64,000 bases of DNA. It comes from Campylobacter sp. RM16187. Its GTDB lineage: Bacteria > Campylobacterota > Campylobacteria > Campylobacterales > Campylobacteraceae. Shown in pieces: positions 47,734 through 57,082 of this stretch (its first letter is position 1; each line of letters opens with the position of its first letter). The DNA lies in contig NZ_CP012549.1 of NCBI RefSeq assembly GCF_025319965.1, positions 310,001 through 374,000 of the forward strand. Reading direction: 5' to 3'. The translations under genes and the position numbers were made by a program. Below the pieces are notes generated by a model. It did not search any database, was not told the origin of the DNA, and saw nothing but the letters and a program-made list of their open reading frames with translations.

Positions 47734-47794
47734 TAAATTTTGCTCTTGTGTTTTAAAATTTGTCTTATTTTGCCAAAAAATCTTTTATTTTTCG

Positions 47795-48649
47795 CTAAAT
47801 TTGAGCATTTATACGTCTGCCTATATCTTTTAGTTTTGAAAACTGCTCGATGAGGTTTGGTGCATCATCAAGGCTTATGGCAAAGGTCCATAGGTATGTT
47901 ATTACCGAGTAGATATGTCCTGCTGTTGCTTTATCGTTTGCAAGAGTTATGATCGCTAGACTAAAAAGTATGGCGGCACTTATGCCGATGATTAAAAAGC
48001 TCATCGCTTCGCGGTTTGATATCCTTACTCTTAAGTGTGAAAGTAGCTTATAGTGCCTTTTTAGCTTGTTTTCTCTGGCTTCTTTTATCCTACCAACCTC
48101 TTTTTCTATCTGGTTGTTCAGTCTTAAGTAGAGTTTGTCGTTTTTGCTTATGTATCTTGGCAACAAAAGAGCAAATATAATAATTACTATAAATGTCGCT
48201 AGACCCACGTAAAATTCGATAAAAAATAGCATCATCACAGAGCCGAAAATAGAAACCGCCGAAGTAAAAAGCATAGGAAAATGCTGCTCAAAGAAATCTA
48301 CAAATTCCCGCGACAAATTTGCTCTTGCTATTATTACGGAGTCGTTTTTTGACTCTTTTTTCTCGCCCATTATGACTTTTACGGCAAGATCTGCATAAAT
48401 TTTAGTAAAGACCTGCGTATCTACCTTGCGTCTTGCGGCACCTATACACCAGCCTATAAGCACCATAAGCGAATAGGTAAGCGCAAGTAGGACTTTGCCC
48501 TCTATGATGGCGTTTATAGCGATACCTGCTAGCAGTGGATATACAAGAAACAGTCCGTTTTCGGCAAGCACCAAGCTAAATGCTAAAAATAGCTTTTTGA
48601 AATTTTGCTTGGCAATAAGTTTTAGCGTTTTAAAAGCGCTATTTTGCAT
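47795..48649 (-). CDS. ABC-exporter-type transmembrane domain protein without ATPase
   Basis: A 284-residue membrane protein with six predicted helices that resembles the membrane half of type I ABC exporters (NGLFLVYPLLAGIAINAIIEGK near the N-terminus). It ends at GRRINAQI, just after the sixth helix, where an exporter would continue into its ATP-binding domain. No ATPase gene is adjacent. Stand-alone proteins of this kind are annotated in other Campylobacter. It might pair with a distant ATPase; this cannot be told from here. Confidence 0.78.
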   Translation of the reverse strand: MQNSAFKTLKLIAKQNFKKLFLAFSLVLAENGLFLVYPLLAGIAINAIIEGKVLLALTYSLMVLIGWCIGAARRKVDTQVFTKIYADLAVKVIMGEKKESKNDSVIIARANLSREFVDFFEQHFPMLFTSAVSIFGSVMMLFFIEFYVGLATFIVIIIFALLLPRYISKNDKLYLRLNNQIEKEVGRIKEARENKLKRHYKLLSHLRVRISNREAMSFLIIGISAAILFSLAIITLANDKATAGHIYSVITYLWTFAISLDDAPNLIEQFSKLKDIGRRINAQI

Positions 48650-48716
48650 GAAATTCCTTTGCTTGAATTAATCTAAATTTTATAAGCTTTTAAATTTTAT
48701 GTCAAATTTAAAACTA

Positions 48717-48739
48717 GTTGTAACTATTGACATTACAAT
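48717..48739. promoter_or_regulatory. Upstream palindromic operator
   Basis: GTTGTAAC-N7-ATTACAAT, an inverted repeat with one mismatch at the end. It covers the -35 box of the promoter for the NAD(P)-binding protein gene. A second, perfect copy lies 49 bp downstream. Confidence 0.65.
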
Positions 48740-48755
48740 AAAAATTAGATAGACT
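48727..48755 (+). promoter_or_regulatory. Promoter of the NAD(P)-binding protein gene
   Basis: TTGACA (48727-48732) and TAGACT (48750-48755) are 17 bp apart. The -35 is inside the first palindrome and the second palindrome starts about where transcription would begin, which is a typical repressor layout. Confidence 0.6.
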
Positions 48756-48765
48756 TCGCTCATAA

Positions 48766-48788
48766 GTTGTAATTAAAAACATTACAAC
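48766..48788. promoter_or_regulatory. Downstream palindromic operator
   Basis: GTTGTAAT-N7-ATTACAAC, a perfect 8-bp inverted repeat with a 7-bp spacer, placed just after the -10 box and 20 bp before the start codon. The likely ligand is the Rrf2-family regulator encoded at 49514. Confidence 0.7.
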
Positions 48789-48808
48789 AAAATTTTAAAG
48801 GATATAAA

Positions 48809-49444
48809 ATGAAAAAAGTAGCTATCATAGGCGCAAACGGAAAGAGCGGCAAAGAGTTGGTAAAAGAAGCCTTGCTTCAAGGTTATGAAGTAACCGCTAT
48901 CGTGCGAAACAAAGAGTATAAAAACGATAAGGTTAAGGTTGTTTATAAAGACGTGTTTGAGCTTAATAAAGAAGATTTAAGCGAATTTGACGTAGTTATA
49001 AGCGCATTTGCGGTATGGACGAAAGAGACTTTTCATCTTCATGCAAAGCACACCAAGCATCTTACCGATCTTCTTAGCGGTAGTAAAACTAGGCTATTTA
49101 TCGTGGGCGGAGCGGGAACGCTTTATATAGATAGCGACCGCAAAGTAATACTAATGGACGCACCTGATTTCCCGCCTGAATACTTAGACGTAGCAAAGGC
49201 TGACGCGGGATCGTTTTATGAGCTAAAAGATAGAAAAGATACTCTTTGGACTTACGTTTCGCCTGCTCTAAATTACGATGAAAACGGAGCCAGAACAGGC
49301 AAATATAAAATCGGAAGCGATGAGATTATTTTAAATTCAAACAGCCAAAGCTACATAAGCTATCCCGATCTTGCCTTGGCGATAATTGACGAGATAAAAA
49401 ACCAAAATCATATAAACAGGTGCCTGACCGCGGTAAGCGGCTGA
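48809..49444 (+). CDS. NAD(P)H-binding SDR-like protein
   Basis: A 211-residue protein with the nucleotide motif VAIIGANGKSGKELVKEA. The family (NmrA/YwnB-like atypical short-chain dehydrogenases) senses or uses NAD(P)H. The start has AAAGGATATAAA before it. Tandem palindromes around its promoter and an Rrf2 regulator gene 69 bp downstream suggest inducible expression, as in the ywnA/ywnB pair of other bacteria. Confidence 0.82.
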   Translation: MKKVAIIGANGKSGKELVKEALLQGYEVTAIVRNKEYKNDKVKVVYKDVFELNKEDLSEFDVVISAFAVWTKETFHLHAKHTKHLTDLLSGSKTRLFIVGGAGTLYIDSDRKVILMDAPDFPPEYLDVAKADAGSFYELKDRKDTLWTYVSPALNYDENGARTGKYKIGSDEIILNSNSQSYISYPDLALAIIDEIKNQNHINRCLTAVSG

Positions 49445-49513
49445 AATTTATGTTTTTGCCCGTAAAATTTGCTATTTTTAGCTAGAATAACGAAAAAATA
49501 TTTTTAGGTAAAA

Positions 49514-49939
49514 ATGCAAATAGGGCAAAAATTTTCAATCGCGGTTCATATTCTTTTGAGTGTCGAGTTTTTTAAAGAGGATAAAAACACTAGCGAATTT
49601 CTGGCTGAAGGTATAGGGGTAAATCCCGTAATCATAAGAAATATCACGGCTCTTTTGAAAAAAGCTAAATTGATAAAAACTTCTCCCGGTGTAGGCGGAC
49701 TATCCTTGCTAAAACAGCCAAGTGAAATTACGCTACTAGATATTTATAACGCGGTAAATTCGGATCAAAAAGAGCTTTTTAAAATACATCAAAAATCCCC
49801 TACCGCCTGTCCTTTGGGCGGGCAAATTCAAAATTTGCTAAGCGGACATTTTTTAGCCGCGCAAAACGCTATGCAAAATAAACTCTCTGGTATAAATTTA
49901 CAAAATTTACTTGACGAACTAAACACCTTAGGTTCTTAA
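49514..49939 (+). CDS. Rrf2-family transcriptional regulator
   Basis: A 141-residue Rrf2 protein. The winged-helix part is QKFSIAVHILLSVEFF ... NPVIIRNITALLKKAKLIKT, followed by the wing SPGVGGLSLLK. It lacks the three-Cys Fe-S cluster of IscR/NsrR; one Cys (TACPLGG) remains, as in thiol-sensing YwnA/HypR-type members. It probably binds the tandem palindromes upstream of its neighbour gene. The target is inferred. Confidence 0.85.
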   Translation: MQIGQKFSIAVHILLSVEFFKEDKNTSEFLAEGIGVNPVIIRNITALLKKAKLIKTSPGVGGLSLLKQPSEITLLDIYNAVNSDQKELFKIHQKSPTACPLGGQIQNLLSGHFLAAQNAMQNKLSGINLQNLLDELNTLGS

Positions 49940-50126
49940 TCGGGGTTTGTTTTTAAAGTTGATTTGGGCAAATTAATGCTTTTAGTCAAGATGAAATTAA
50001 AATAAATTTTAAAATTGCCGATATGGAGTGCATATTTAAAATATTTAGTAAATGAAATCTTAAAATATACAGAAAAATATTACCTGTCTTATTCTAGAAT
50101 TTTAAATACTTTAATAATAAATTTGA

Positions 50127-50132
50127 TAAAAT
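50127..50132 (+). promoter_or_regulatory. Putative -10 box of hemE
   Basis: TAAAAT about 25 bp before the hemE start in a 217-bp AT-rich gap. No other clear signal is visible there. Confidence 0.4.
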
Positions 50133-50156
50133 CGGCAAAAATTTAAAGGAAGTAAT

Positions 50157-51179
50157 ATGATATTTGTAGATGCTTGTTTTAAGAAACCGACCCCTTATAC
50201 TCCTGTGTGGATGATGCGTCAAGCCGGGCGTTATCTACCTGAATACATGGCTGTTCGCAAGTCGGCCGGGGATTTTTTATCGCTTTGTAAGGATTACAAA
50301 AAAGCAAGCGAAGTGACTATCCAGCCTGTTGAAATTTTAGGCGTGGATGCAGCGATACTTTTTAGCGATATCTTGGTTGTTCCGCTTGAAATGGGCATGG
50401 ATCTTAAATTTGTGCAAGGCGAAGGACCGGTATTTAGCGATCCGATCAAGACAAAAGAGGATCTAGACAGGCTTGATATCCAAAAATCTATCAAAAATTT
50501 AGACTACGTATATGACACGATCAAACTAACTCGCGAAAATTTAGCGCAAGATAAGGCGTTAATCGGTTTTTGCGGCGCTCCTTGGACGATAGCTACATAT
50601 ATGATCGAAGGTGGCGGCACGAAGACTTATGCGATTAGCAAGAAGCTTTTATACTCAAATCCTGAGTTTATGCATCAAATTTTAGCCAAAGTTACTACCG
50701 CGCTCATAGGATATATGAAAGAGCAGATAAGAGCGGGCGTAAATGCGGTGCAAATTTTTGATAGCTGGGCGGCTGCGCTTGAGATGAGTGCGTATTTTGA
50801 GTTTGGCTGGAAGTATATCATGGATATAGTTGATGCACTTAAGGCTGAATTCCCGCAAATTCCGGTGATTGTATTTCCAAAAGGCATAAGCGGATATCTT
50901 GATAAGATAGATGGAAATTTTGAAGTGTTTGGCGTGGATTGGAGCACTCCAATCGAGCTTGCTAAGGCAAAACTAAGCCCGAAATTTGTGCTTCAAGGAA
51001 ACATGGAGCCGACTAGACTATACTCAAAATCTGCGATTGATGAGGGAGTTGATAAAATTTTAAGCGTGATGAATGGTGCGCCTCATATATTTAACTTGGG
51101 GCACGGAATTTTACCTGATATACCTGTTGAAAATGCAAAACATTTCATCAGGCAAGTTCAAGAAAAAAGTAGAAAATAA
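50157..51179 (+). CDS. hemE: Uroporphyrinogen decarboxylase HemE
   Basis: A 340-residue haem pathway enzyme. The N-terminal signature [15 protein letters not shown], the FSDILVVP segment with the catalytic Asp, and [17 protein letters not shown] are present. It converts uroporphyrinogen III to coproporphyrinogen III. The start follows AAAGGAAG. Confidence 0.97.
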   Translation: MIFVDACFKKPTPYTPVWMMRQAGRYLPEYMAVRKSAGDFLSLCKDYKKASEVTIQPVEILGVDAAILFSDILVVPLEMGMDLKFVQGEGPVFSDPIKTKEDLDRLDIQKSIKNLDYVYDTIKLTRENLAQDKALIGFCGAPWTIATYMIEGGGTKTYAISKKLLYSNPEFMHQILAKVTTALIGYMKEQIRAGVNAVQIFDSWAAALEMSAYFEFGWKYIMDIVDALKAEFPQIPVIVFPKGISGYLDKIDGNFEVFGVDWSTPIELAKAKLSPKFVLQGNMEPTRLYSKSAIDEGVDKILSVMNGAPHIFNLGHGILPDIPVENAKHFIRQVQEKSRK

Positions 51180-51214
51180 AATTAATATAAGAAATTTAAA
51201 AAATGGAGTTAAAC

Positions 51215-53212
51215 GTGTTTAGAAAAATTTCATCAAAGATAGCTTTATTTATATTTGTTTTACTATCTATAGCATTTACCATAATGGCGGTTATAAATTA
51301 CAACAAAACTAAAAATTCAGTTTTAGATGTGACGGAGATTTCAAAGGAGTCAACAACTCTTGCGAGTGGCATATTTGTTGATGAGTATATGAGTAGTAGG
51401 ATAAAAGCGGTAGAGGATGCTGTGAGCTATCTTGAGAAAAATCAAGAGCTTTTTTTGGGCGACAGAGAGGCTCTTCAAAAAGACCTTGCAAATATCACAA
51501 GCTTTATGAATTTGGAGGAGTTTTTTATAGGATTTGCAAATGATGGCGAGATGATTAGCATATCTTTTGCTAACGATAGAAGAGATCCTAAAATATCGGT
51601 ATTTAACTCTCAAAATAAACAGTATGATGCGAGGACTCGCGGTTGGTATAAAACAGCTGTTGCTAAAGGAGGACTCGCATTTACGGCTCCTTATGTAACC
51701 AAGTCAAAAGGTCTTTTGGTGATGAGCGTTATTAAACCTGTTATGATAGAAGGAAAAGTAGCTGCTGTCCTTGGTATAGATATGCTTATAGATGAGCTTG
51801 GAAAATCTCTAAGTAAGATAAAAGACAGTCCAAGCGGCATAGTGTTTATCATAGATATGAATACAAAAAGCATGGTATATCATCCTGATAGAAAAATGGT
51901 TGTAGAAAAAGACGAGACAGCTTTAAGAGTTGCTCAGGATTTTATCGGATATTACGAAAAATACAAGGATAAAACTTTTGCATACGAGATGAATGGAGAC
52001 AATAAAGTAGCGTCTTGTAGTGCATATGATACTATCAACTGGCTTGTTTGCTCGGCGAATTTAGTATCCGATTATGATTTGGCACTAAATTCAATTCTTT
52101 TTGACCAGATTCTTATTTCTGTGATATCCACTATAGCTATAGTTATTATTCTAATGGTCATTATTGGTTACTTTTTAAAGCCTTTAAATTTCATTTCAAC
52201 AGGACTTGTTTCATTTTTTAAATTTTTAAATTATGAGATAAAAGAGCCTGCTAAACTGGATGTAAGAACTAAAGATGAGTTTGGAGTAATGGCATCTTTA
52301 ATAAATGAAAATATCAGCAAAATACAATCAGCCAAGATATCTGAAGATGAGTTTATAAGAAAAGCAAATGTCTTTGTCGATAATATAGAGTCAGGTAAAT
52401 TTACGGCCACTCTTGATGCGGATGTGCAAAATCCTGCCCTAATGAATCTCAAAGAAGCATTTGCGAAGTTGTCTTTAAGTCTTCAAACAGGAGTAGCTAC
52501 AAATAGCAATATAATATTTGATACATTAAATAGATTTAAATCTCAGGATTTTAGCGCAAGAACTAATGATAAAGGCTTGGTAGCCTCAGGAATTGATCTT
52601 CTTGGTCAGGAAGTTTCAGGAATGCTAAGACAAAGTCTAGAACAAGCTAAAATTTTAGAAGAAAAGGCCGAAGCACTAAAAGGACTAATGAAACAACTCA
52701 CCGACGGAACCAACATCCAAGCAAATTCTCTTCAAGAAAGTGCTGCAGCAGTAGAACAGATGTCAAGCTCAATGAATGCTATAAGTCAAAAAGCAGAAGA
52801 TGTAACAAGACAATCAGAAGAGATAAAAAACATAATAGTAATAATAAGAGATATAGCAGATCAAACAAATTTACTAGCACTTAACGCAGCAATAGAAGCA
52901 GCACGTGCAGGAGAACACGGAAGAGGCTTTGCGGTAGTTGCAGATGAAGTTAGAAAACTAGCGGAAAGAACTCAAAAATCACTAAGTGAGATAGAGGCTA
53001 ATGCAAATGTCCTAGCTCAAAGCATAAATGAGATGAGTGAGAGTATTAGAGAAGAGAGCGAGGCTGTGCACATGATAAATCAAGCCGTAAATCAGATAGA
53101 TGATCTCACCAGACAAAATGTCCAAGTGGCCAATAGTACAAACGAAGTTACTTCTGAAGTTGACAATATGGCTAAAGTTATAGCAGAGGATGTAAGAAAG
53201 AAGAAATTTTAA
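51215..53212 (+). CDS. Methyl-accepting chemotaxis protein with dCache-type sensor
   Basis: A 665-residue receptor. GTG 51215 follows GGAG by 6 bp and is preferred over ATG 51203, which has no ribosome site. Membrane helices lie at about 8-30 and 300-320. Between them is a dCache-like periplasmic sensor with the PxxY-type [22 protein letters not shown] region. A HAMP-like linker leads to the signalling hairpin with the conserved [20 protein letters not shown]. It ends soon after the hairpin. Ligand unknown. Confidence 0.9.
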   Translation: MFRKISSKIALFIFVLLSIAFTIMAVINYNKTKNSVLDVTEISKESTTLASGIFVDEYMSSRIKAVEDAVSYLEKNQELFLGDREALQKDLANITSFMNLEEFFIGFANDGEMISISFANDRRDPKISVFNSQNKQYDARTRGWYKTAVAKGGLAFTAPYVTKSKGLLVMSVIKPVMIEGKVAAVLGIDMLIDELGKSLSKIKDSPSGIVFIIDMNTKSMVYHPDRKMVVEKDETALRVAQDFIGYYEKYKDKTFAYEMNGDNKVASCSAYDTINWLVCSANLVSDYDLALNSILFDQILISVISTIAIVIILMVIIGYFLKPLNFISTGLVSFFKFLNYEIKEPAKLDVRTKDEFGVMASLINENISKIQSAKISEDEFIRKANVFVDNIESGKFTATLDADVQNPALMNLKEAFAKLSLSLQTGVATNSNIIFDTLNRFKSQDFSARTNDKGLVASGIDLLGQEVSGMLRQSLEQAKILEEKAEALKGLMKQLTDGTNIQANSLQESAAAVEQMSSSMNAISQKAEDVTRQSEEIKNIIVIIRDIADQTNLLALNAAIEAARAGEHGRGFAVVADEVRKLAERTQKSLSEIEANANVLAQSINEMSESIREESEAVHMINQAVNQIDDLTRQNVQVANSTNEVTSEVDNMAKVIAEDVRKKKF

Positions 53213-54117
53213 TGTCCATTGTTTTTGGACCAGTTAGCTCCAGGCGGTTTGGTAGATCGCTTGGAGTTGACCTGTCTCCTGACAAAAAATCTTGCAATTT
53301 TGATTGTGTCTATTGCGAATTAACCGCCTCAAAAACTGTTGATAAAATTTCAGATCCTATTAGCATAGAAGAAATTATTAAGGAAGTTTCAGCTGCACTA
53401 AAAATCCACAAAGATATCGATGTGATTACGCTCACTGCAAATGGCGAGCCAACTTTATATCCAAATTTAAAGGAGCTTATTTGTAGATTAAATTTAATAA
53501 AAGATAGTGCAAAGTTATTGATTTTGTCAAATGGAACGGGCGTGCTAAATTCTAAAATTTATGATGCGATTTTGGCGCTTGATATAGTTAAATTTAGCCT
53601 TGATAGCGCTATTCAAAAGACATTTCGTAAAATAGATCGCGGAGATAAAAAACTTATAGTGTCTGATCTAATAGAAAAGATGTCTGAGTTTAGAAACGAA
53701 TTTAAGGGCGAGCTTGTGCTTGAAATTCTTGTAGTAAAAGGCTTTAACGACACTAAAGATGAATTTGAAGCTTTAAATTTAGCTATAAATAAAATTGCCC
53801 CATCAAGAGTAGATATAAGCACCATTGACCGTCCTCCAGCCTATCCTGTAAAAGGCGTTAATAGAGATACTTTAGAAGAAATAGCTGGCTATATCACAAA
53901 TATACCTTGTGTCATAGCCAGCGCTAAATATGGAGATAAAATGCTTGATTTTACCAAAGAAGAATTACTAGAACTCTCTTGTCGTCGTCCTCAAAGCGAT
54001 ATAGATGTGAAAAATAGTTTTTCTGAAATCTCAAAGCACAATTTAAATGAGCTTATAAAAGACGGCAAGATATATGAAACAAATGTAAGTGGAGTTAAAT
54101 TTTATAAAATACCTTGA
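53212..54117 (+). CDS. Radical SAM protein
   Basis: A 301-residue protein with the SAM cluster motif CNFDCVYC, the start FGPVSSRRFGRSLGVDLSP and the TLTANGEPTLYP motif. It belongs to a widely conserved radical SAM group without an assigned reaction. A small winged-helix-like region lies at the C-terminus. Its start overlaps the chemoreceptor stop by one base (TAATG). Confidence 0.85.
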   Translation: MSIVFGPVSSRRFGRSLGVDLSPDKKSCNFDCVYCELTASKTVDKISDPISIEEIIKEVSAALKIHKDIDVITLTANGEPTLYPNLKELICRLNLIKDSAKLLILSNGTGVLNSKIYDAILALDIVKFSLDSAIQKTFRKIDRGDKKLIVSDLIEKMSEFRNEFKGELVLEILVVKGFNDTKDEFEALNLAINKIAPSRVDISTIDRPPAYPVKGVNRDTLEEIAGYITNIPCVIASAKYGDKMLDFTKEELLELSCRRPQSDIDVKNSFSEISKHNLNELIKDGKIYETNVSGVKFYKIP

Positions 54118-54215
54118 TTTGAAGCATATTTTTTTATTATTTACTCTAAATATAAGCTATTTGTCTGAATATTTAATAGAATTTTTGAAATTTATATATT
54201 TTAAGCTAAATTTTA

Positions 54216-54244
54216 TTGACAAAAGACATATTTTTTTCTATAAT
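54216..54244 (+). promoter_or_regulatory. Consensus sigma-70 promoter of tRNA-Asn
   Basis: TTGACA (54216-54221) and TATAAT (54239-54244) are exactly 17 bp apart, a full consensus promoter 20 bp before the tRNA. Confidence 0.85.
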
Positions 54245-54264
54245 ACGGCTTCTTTTATCAATGT

Positions 54265-54339
54265 TCCGGATTAGCTCAGCGGTAGAGTAGTCGGCTGTTA
54301 ACCGATTGGTCGCTGGTTCGAATCCAGCATCCGGAGCCA
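54265..54339 (+). tRNA. tRNA-Asn (anticodon GUU)
   Basis: A 75-nt tRNA. The acceptor stem TCCGGAT pairs with ATCCGGA, with discriminator G and encoded CCA at 54337-54339. The D-arm has TAGCTCAGCGGTAGAG, and the T-loop is GGTTCGAATCC. The anticodon loop CTGTTAA gives GUU at 54297-54299. Accessory genes begin right after it, so it is probably the integration site of the island; the distal att copy is not in the window. Confidence 0.97.
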
Positions 54340-54817
54340 TTTCCTTATAAAAACCCTTTTAAAACCCCTATTCTACCGATATTTCTTAAGCTTTAAGGTT
54401 TCTTGGTTTTGTCAAATTTGTTCCCTATTTGTTCCCGAAAATTTTTAAGATTCTAAATTGTTATATAGTGTTTTAATATTTTCCAGAATGCTATATTTAA
54501 TTTTTCTGCATATATTTCTTTGGATATACAATTATTTGAGTATTCAATAGTATTTTTTGATATTCGATAATATTCTTGTAGAATAATTTAATTTTTAAAA
54601 TAGAATGTATTTTATAAAAGGCTTCCCAATACTTCAGCATCCTTCTTGCTTATTAATGCTACTATAGATAATAAAAAAATATTGCACTCTAAAATACACT
54701 AATATAATCCAAACTACAACAAAGTATGAAAAATTTTCTCAAAAAGTCTATTTTTTCAAAATAAAAATGCATGATCAGTATAATTAATATAGAAAATAAA
54801 TTAAAAAGGACTTGAAA
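54340..54817. other. Gene-poor left end of the island
   Basis: A 478-bp AT-rich stretch between the tRNA and the first island gene. No convincing gene is seen; short open frames on the minus strand lack ribosome sites. The notable element is a pair of TTTGTTCCC repeats. No integrase remnant could be identified. Confidence 0.6.
54417..54436. repeat. Tandem TTTGTTCCC direct repeats
   Basis: Two copies of TTTGTTCCC at 54417-54425 and 54428-54436, with an 11-bp period, one helical turn, about 80 bp from the tRNA 3' end. This resembles arm-type sites of tyrosine integrases near an att site, but no integrase is visible here. Confidence 0.5.
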
Positions 54818-55084
54818 ATGAATAATTTCTACGATAATCAAGACTATAAACAGCTTCTAGAATGTATAAAGTCTCAATTTGCAGGTAAAGTGATGTTAAA
54901 TCGAGAGCAGACCTCAAAAATATTGGGCATAGGTCTATCAACTCTTGATCTTAGAATCTCTCAAAACAGAGACATTCCAAGGTATATCAAGATGGGTGAT
55001 GCAAAAAATTCTCGTATAGCCTTTTCTATAACAGATATAGCTGCTTATATATTTCAAAAAAGAATTAAGATCAGCGGACAGTAG
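54818..55084 (+). CDS. Excisionase-like helix-turn-helix protein
   Basis: An 88-residue protein with ATG 54818 placed 7 bp after AAAAAGGA. The middle reads LNREQTSKILGIGLSTLDLR, a MerR/AlpA-type HTH with a following wing-like segment (RYIKMGDAKNSRIAFSITDI). Proteins of this size and fold serve as excisionases or phage-type activators. Its place between tRNA and relaxase supports a role in the mobile element. Confidence 0.75.
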   Translation: MNNFYDNQDYKQLLECIKSQFAGKVMLNREQTSKILGIGLSTLDLRISQNRDIPRYIKMGDAKNSRIAFSITDIAAYIFQKRIKISGQ

Positions 55085-55090
55085 CCCTAG

Positions 55091-56714
55091 ATGAGTCCTA
55101 TAAAAATAAATGGCTATGAGATTGTAGTATCTGCCCTCTCAGAGAATTTAACTCCGGATAAAGCTATAGAATCTACGGGAACTAGAACAGACTAAACGTA
55201 TTAAATATTTGCGCAGAAAGTCAGGGTCTAATAAATATTTTATTCAAAATCCATATGGCTCCTTGTTTGATGCTTCCAGTCATAGTTTTCAAAGTAGCGA
55301 GATAATGGATATGATCAATAACAAGATAAATTCCTTTAAAAAAGATTATAAGATCCAAACAACAACAGACAAGAATGGTAAAGTTAAGAAAAAGTCATGG
55401 CAGAAAAAAATGACTCCTTTTACTGAAATTTTAATCACTTTCGGAACAACTAGGCCAAAGAATTCCAAGGAAGGATTAAACGATCAAGAGGTTAATTTGA
55501 TAAATAGTCTTGATCTAAGAAGTCAAGCTCAAAGATTTGTTAATGCGTACTGTCTAAAATATGGAGTTGAGTGTATTTCTATAGCCGAACATAATGATGA
55601 GAAAGTCAAGCATTATCAAATCTTATTCGAAAATTACGATTATTCAAGACATGCTTGCATAAGACGCAGCAGAAAAGAGATGCAACAGTTTGGCTCATCG
55701 CTTCAAGACATGGCTGCTGATGCTTTTAGTCAGATAGCCGTAAGAGGAGTTAAGGGCAGCAAGAGTGTTCATAAAAACCTTAAACAGATGCATCAGGCTG
55801 AATTGGAGTTCAAAAGCGAACAAGAATTACACAAGCAAATATCGACTTTTATTAATCAAACCATATCGAAATTTATTACAAAGGATAAACATCTTTTTGG
55901 GGATGAGTATTACGAACTCGATCCGAGCGAATATAGCAAGTTAATCGGCTCTTTAAGAAAACAAGTATTGCAAATTTTTCAAGACAAAATCTATATTGTT
56001 TCAGAAATCGAGTTAAAAGAGCAGATAAATGAATTAACTACCCAACTTTTAAAAAATAGTGAAATACTTCAAGAAAATAAAGATTTGTTAGAAAATAGTG
56101 ACAAGCTAAAAACTACAAACAATCAACTCGTTCAAGAAAATGCAAATTTACTTAATCAAGATAATTTAATTAATGAGCAAAATCAAAAAATAGAAAATTT
56201 AGAGAGCATAATAAAAACAAATGAGGAGGAATTTGGTAGTGCAGATGAGATTAGGGAAAAATTCAAACAAATAGACGTTTTAACAAAAGAAAATAAGGAA
56301 ATTAAGGGCGAAACTGCAATGGCTAGAGCAGAAGCAATGTGTTTCAAGCAAGAATCAGAGCAAAAGGAACAAGAAATAAAAAACTTTCAAGAGAAAATAA
56401 AGCCACTCGAGGAAAAAGCAATACAAGCAGATATCTTAGAGTGTGAGCTTGTAGTCTACAAGGATAGGAATTTAGAACTTTCTCAACAAAACAACAAATT
56501 AAAAGATGAAAAAGAAAGCTTGAATAAAATTATTGTCTCTCAAAGCGAAGAAATAAGTGCTCTCAGGCATTTTAAAACTAAAGTAATCAATTTCTTTTCA
56601 AGCATCATAAAAAAGATACCTGTTATAAAAGACTTTTTACAGAATGAATTGCCAGAAGTGGCGAGTGAAGTACAGACAAAGATGACAAATATGAAATATG
56701 AAATGAGTTTATAA
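55091..56714 (+). pseudogene. MobV-like plasmid mobilisation relaxase, frameshifted
   Basis: The long frame (from TTG 55209, 501 codons) matches MobV/Pre relaxases: FVNAYCLKYGVECISIAEHNDEK followed by KHYQILFENYD, then a long coiled coil from about residue 240 on. Upstream, ATG 55091 opens another frame (MSPIKINGYEIVVSALSENL) that fits the natural N-terminus and meets the long frame near 55170, where a +1 shift joins DKAIE to LRELEQTKRIK. The usual metal site PHxH is altered to KHYQ. It is therefore probably inactive, unless recoding occurs. It marks a plasmid-type mobilisable element. Confidence 0.65.
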
Positions 56715-57082
56715 GATTCAATAACAAAATAAATAGAGCTATTAGTAGAAAAATATAGAAAAATTTAAGCAAATAAGAAAAGTGTGTTTGATATTTTATA
56801 ATAAAGAAATTTTTGATATTAAATAGATTAATATAAAAGATAATTACTAAATATGGTTAGATAAGATATAGTATATGTCTAAAAATATTATTTTTCGAGT
56901 ATAAAATTAGAGTGTGAAAAAATAACTTAACTCATTATATATTTCTTATTTTGTATAATATTATGTCTAATATTAATATTTTTAGATATTTGAGTTTTGG
57001 TCATATAGTATACACTATTTTTATAGTATAATTCTATATATTAGATTAATCTTATTTTTTATTATTACTTTAAAGTAGAAAT
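56715..57082 (+). promoter_or_regulatory. AT-rich gap with cas operon promoter
   Basis: A 368-bp gap, about 80% AT or more, with no gene seen. A TATAAT box at 57027-57032 lies 50 bp before cas6 and is the best promoter candidate. ATAGTATA is repeated nearby (57005-57012 and 57024-57030 region). No -35 is clear, as usual in Campylobacter. Confidence 0.5.

Noticed and set aside
49960-50054. A short open stretch (NAFSQDEIKINFKIADMEC) between the Rrf2 gene and hemE
   Set aside because: About 30 codons without a start codon or ribosome site; it may be a gene scrap but nothing supports an identity.
54497-54640. A 47-codon minus-strand frame in the left end of the island
   Set aside because: No suitable ribosome-site spacing, biased AT-rich composition and no recognisable motif; no integrase similarity could be shown.
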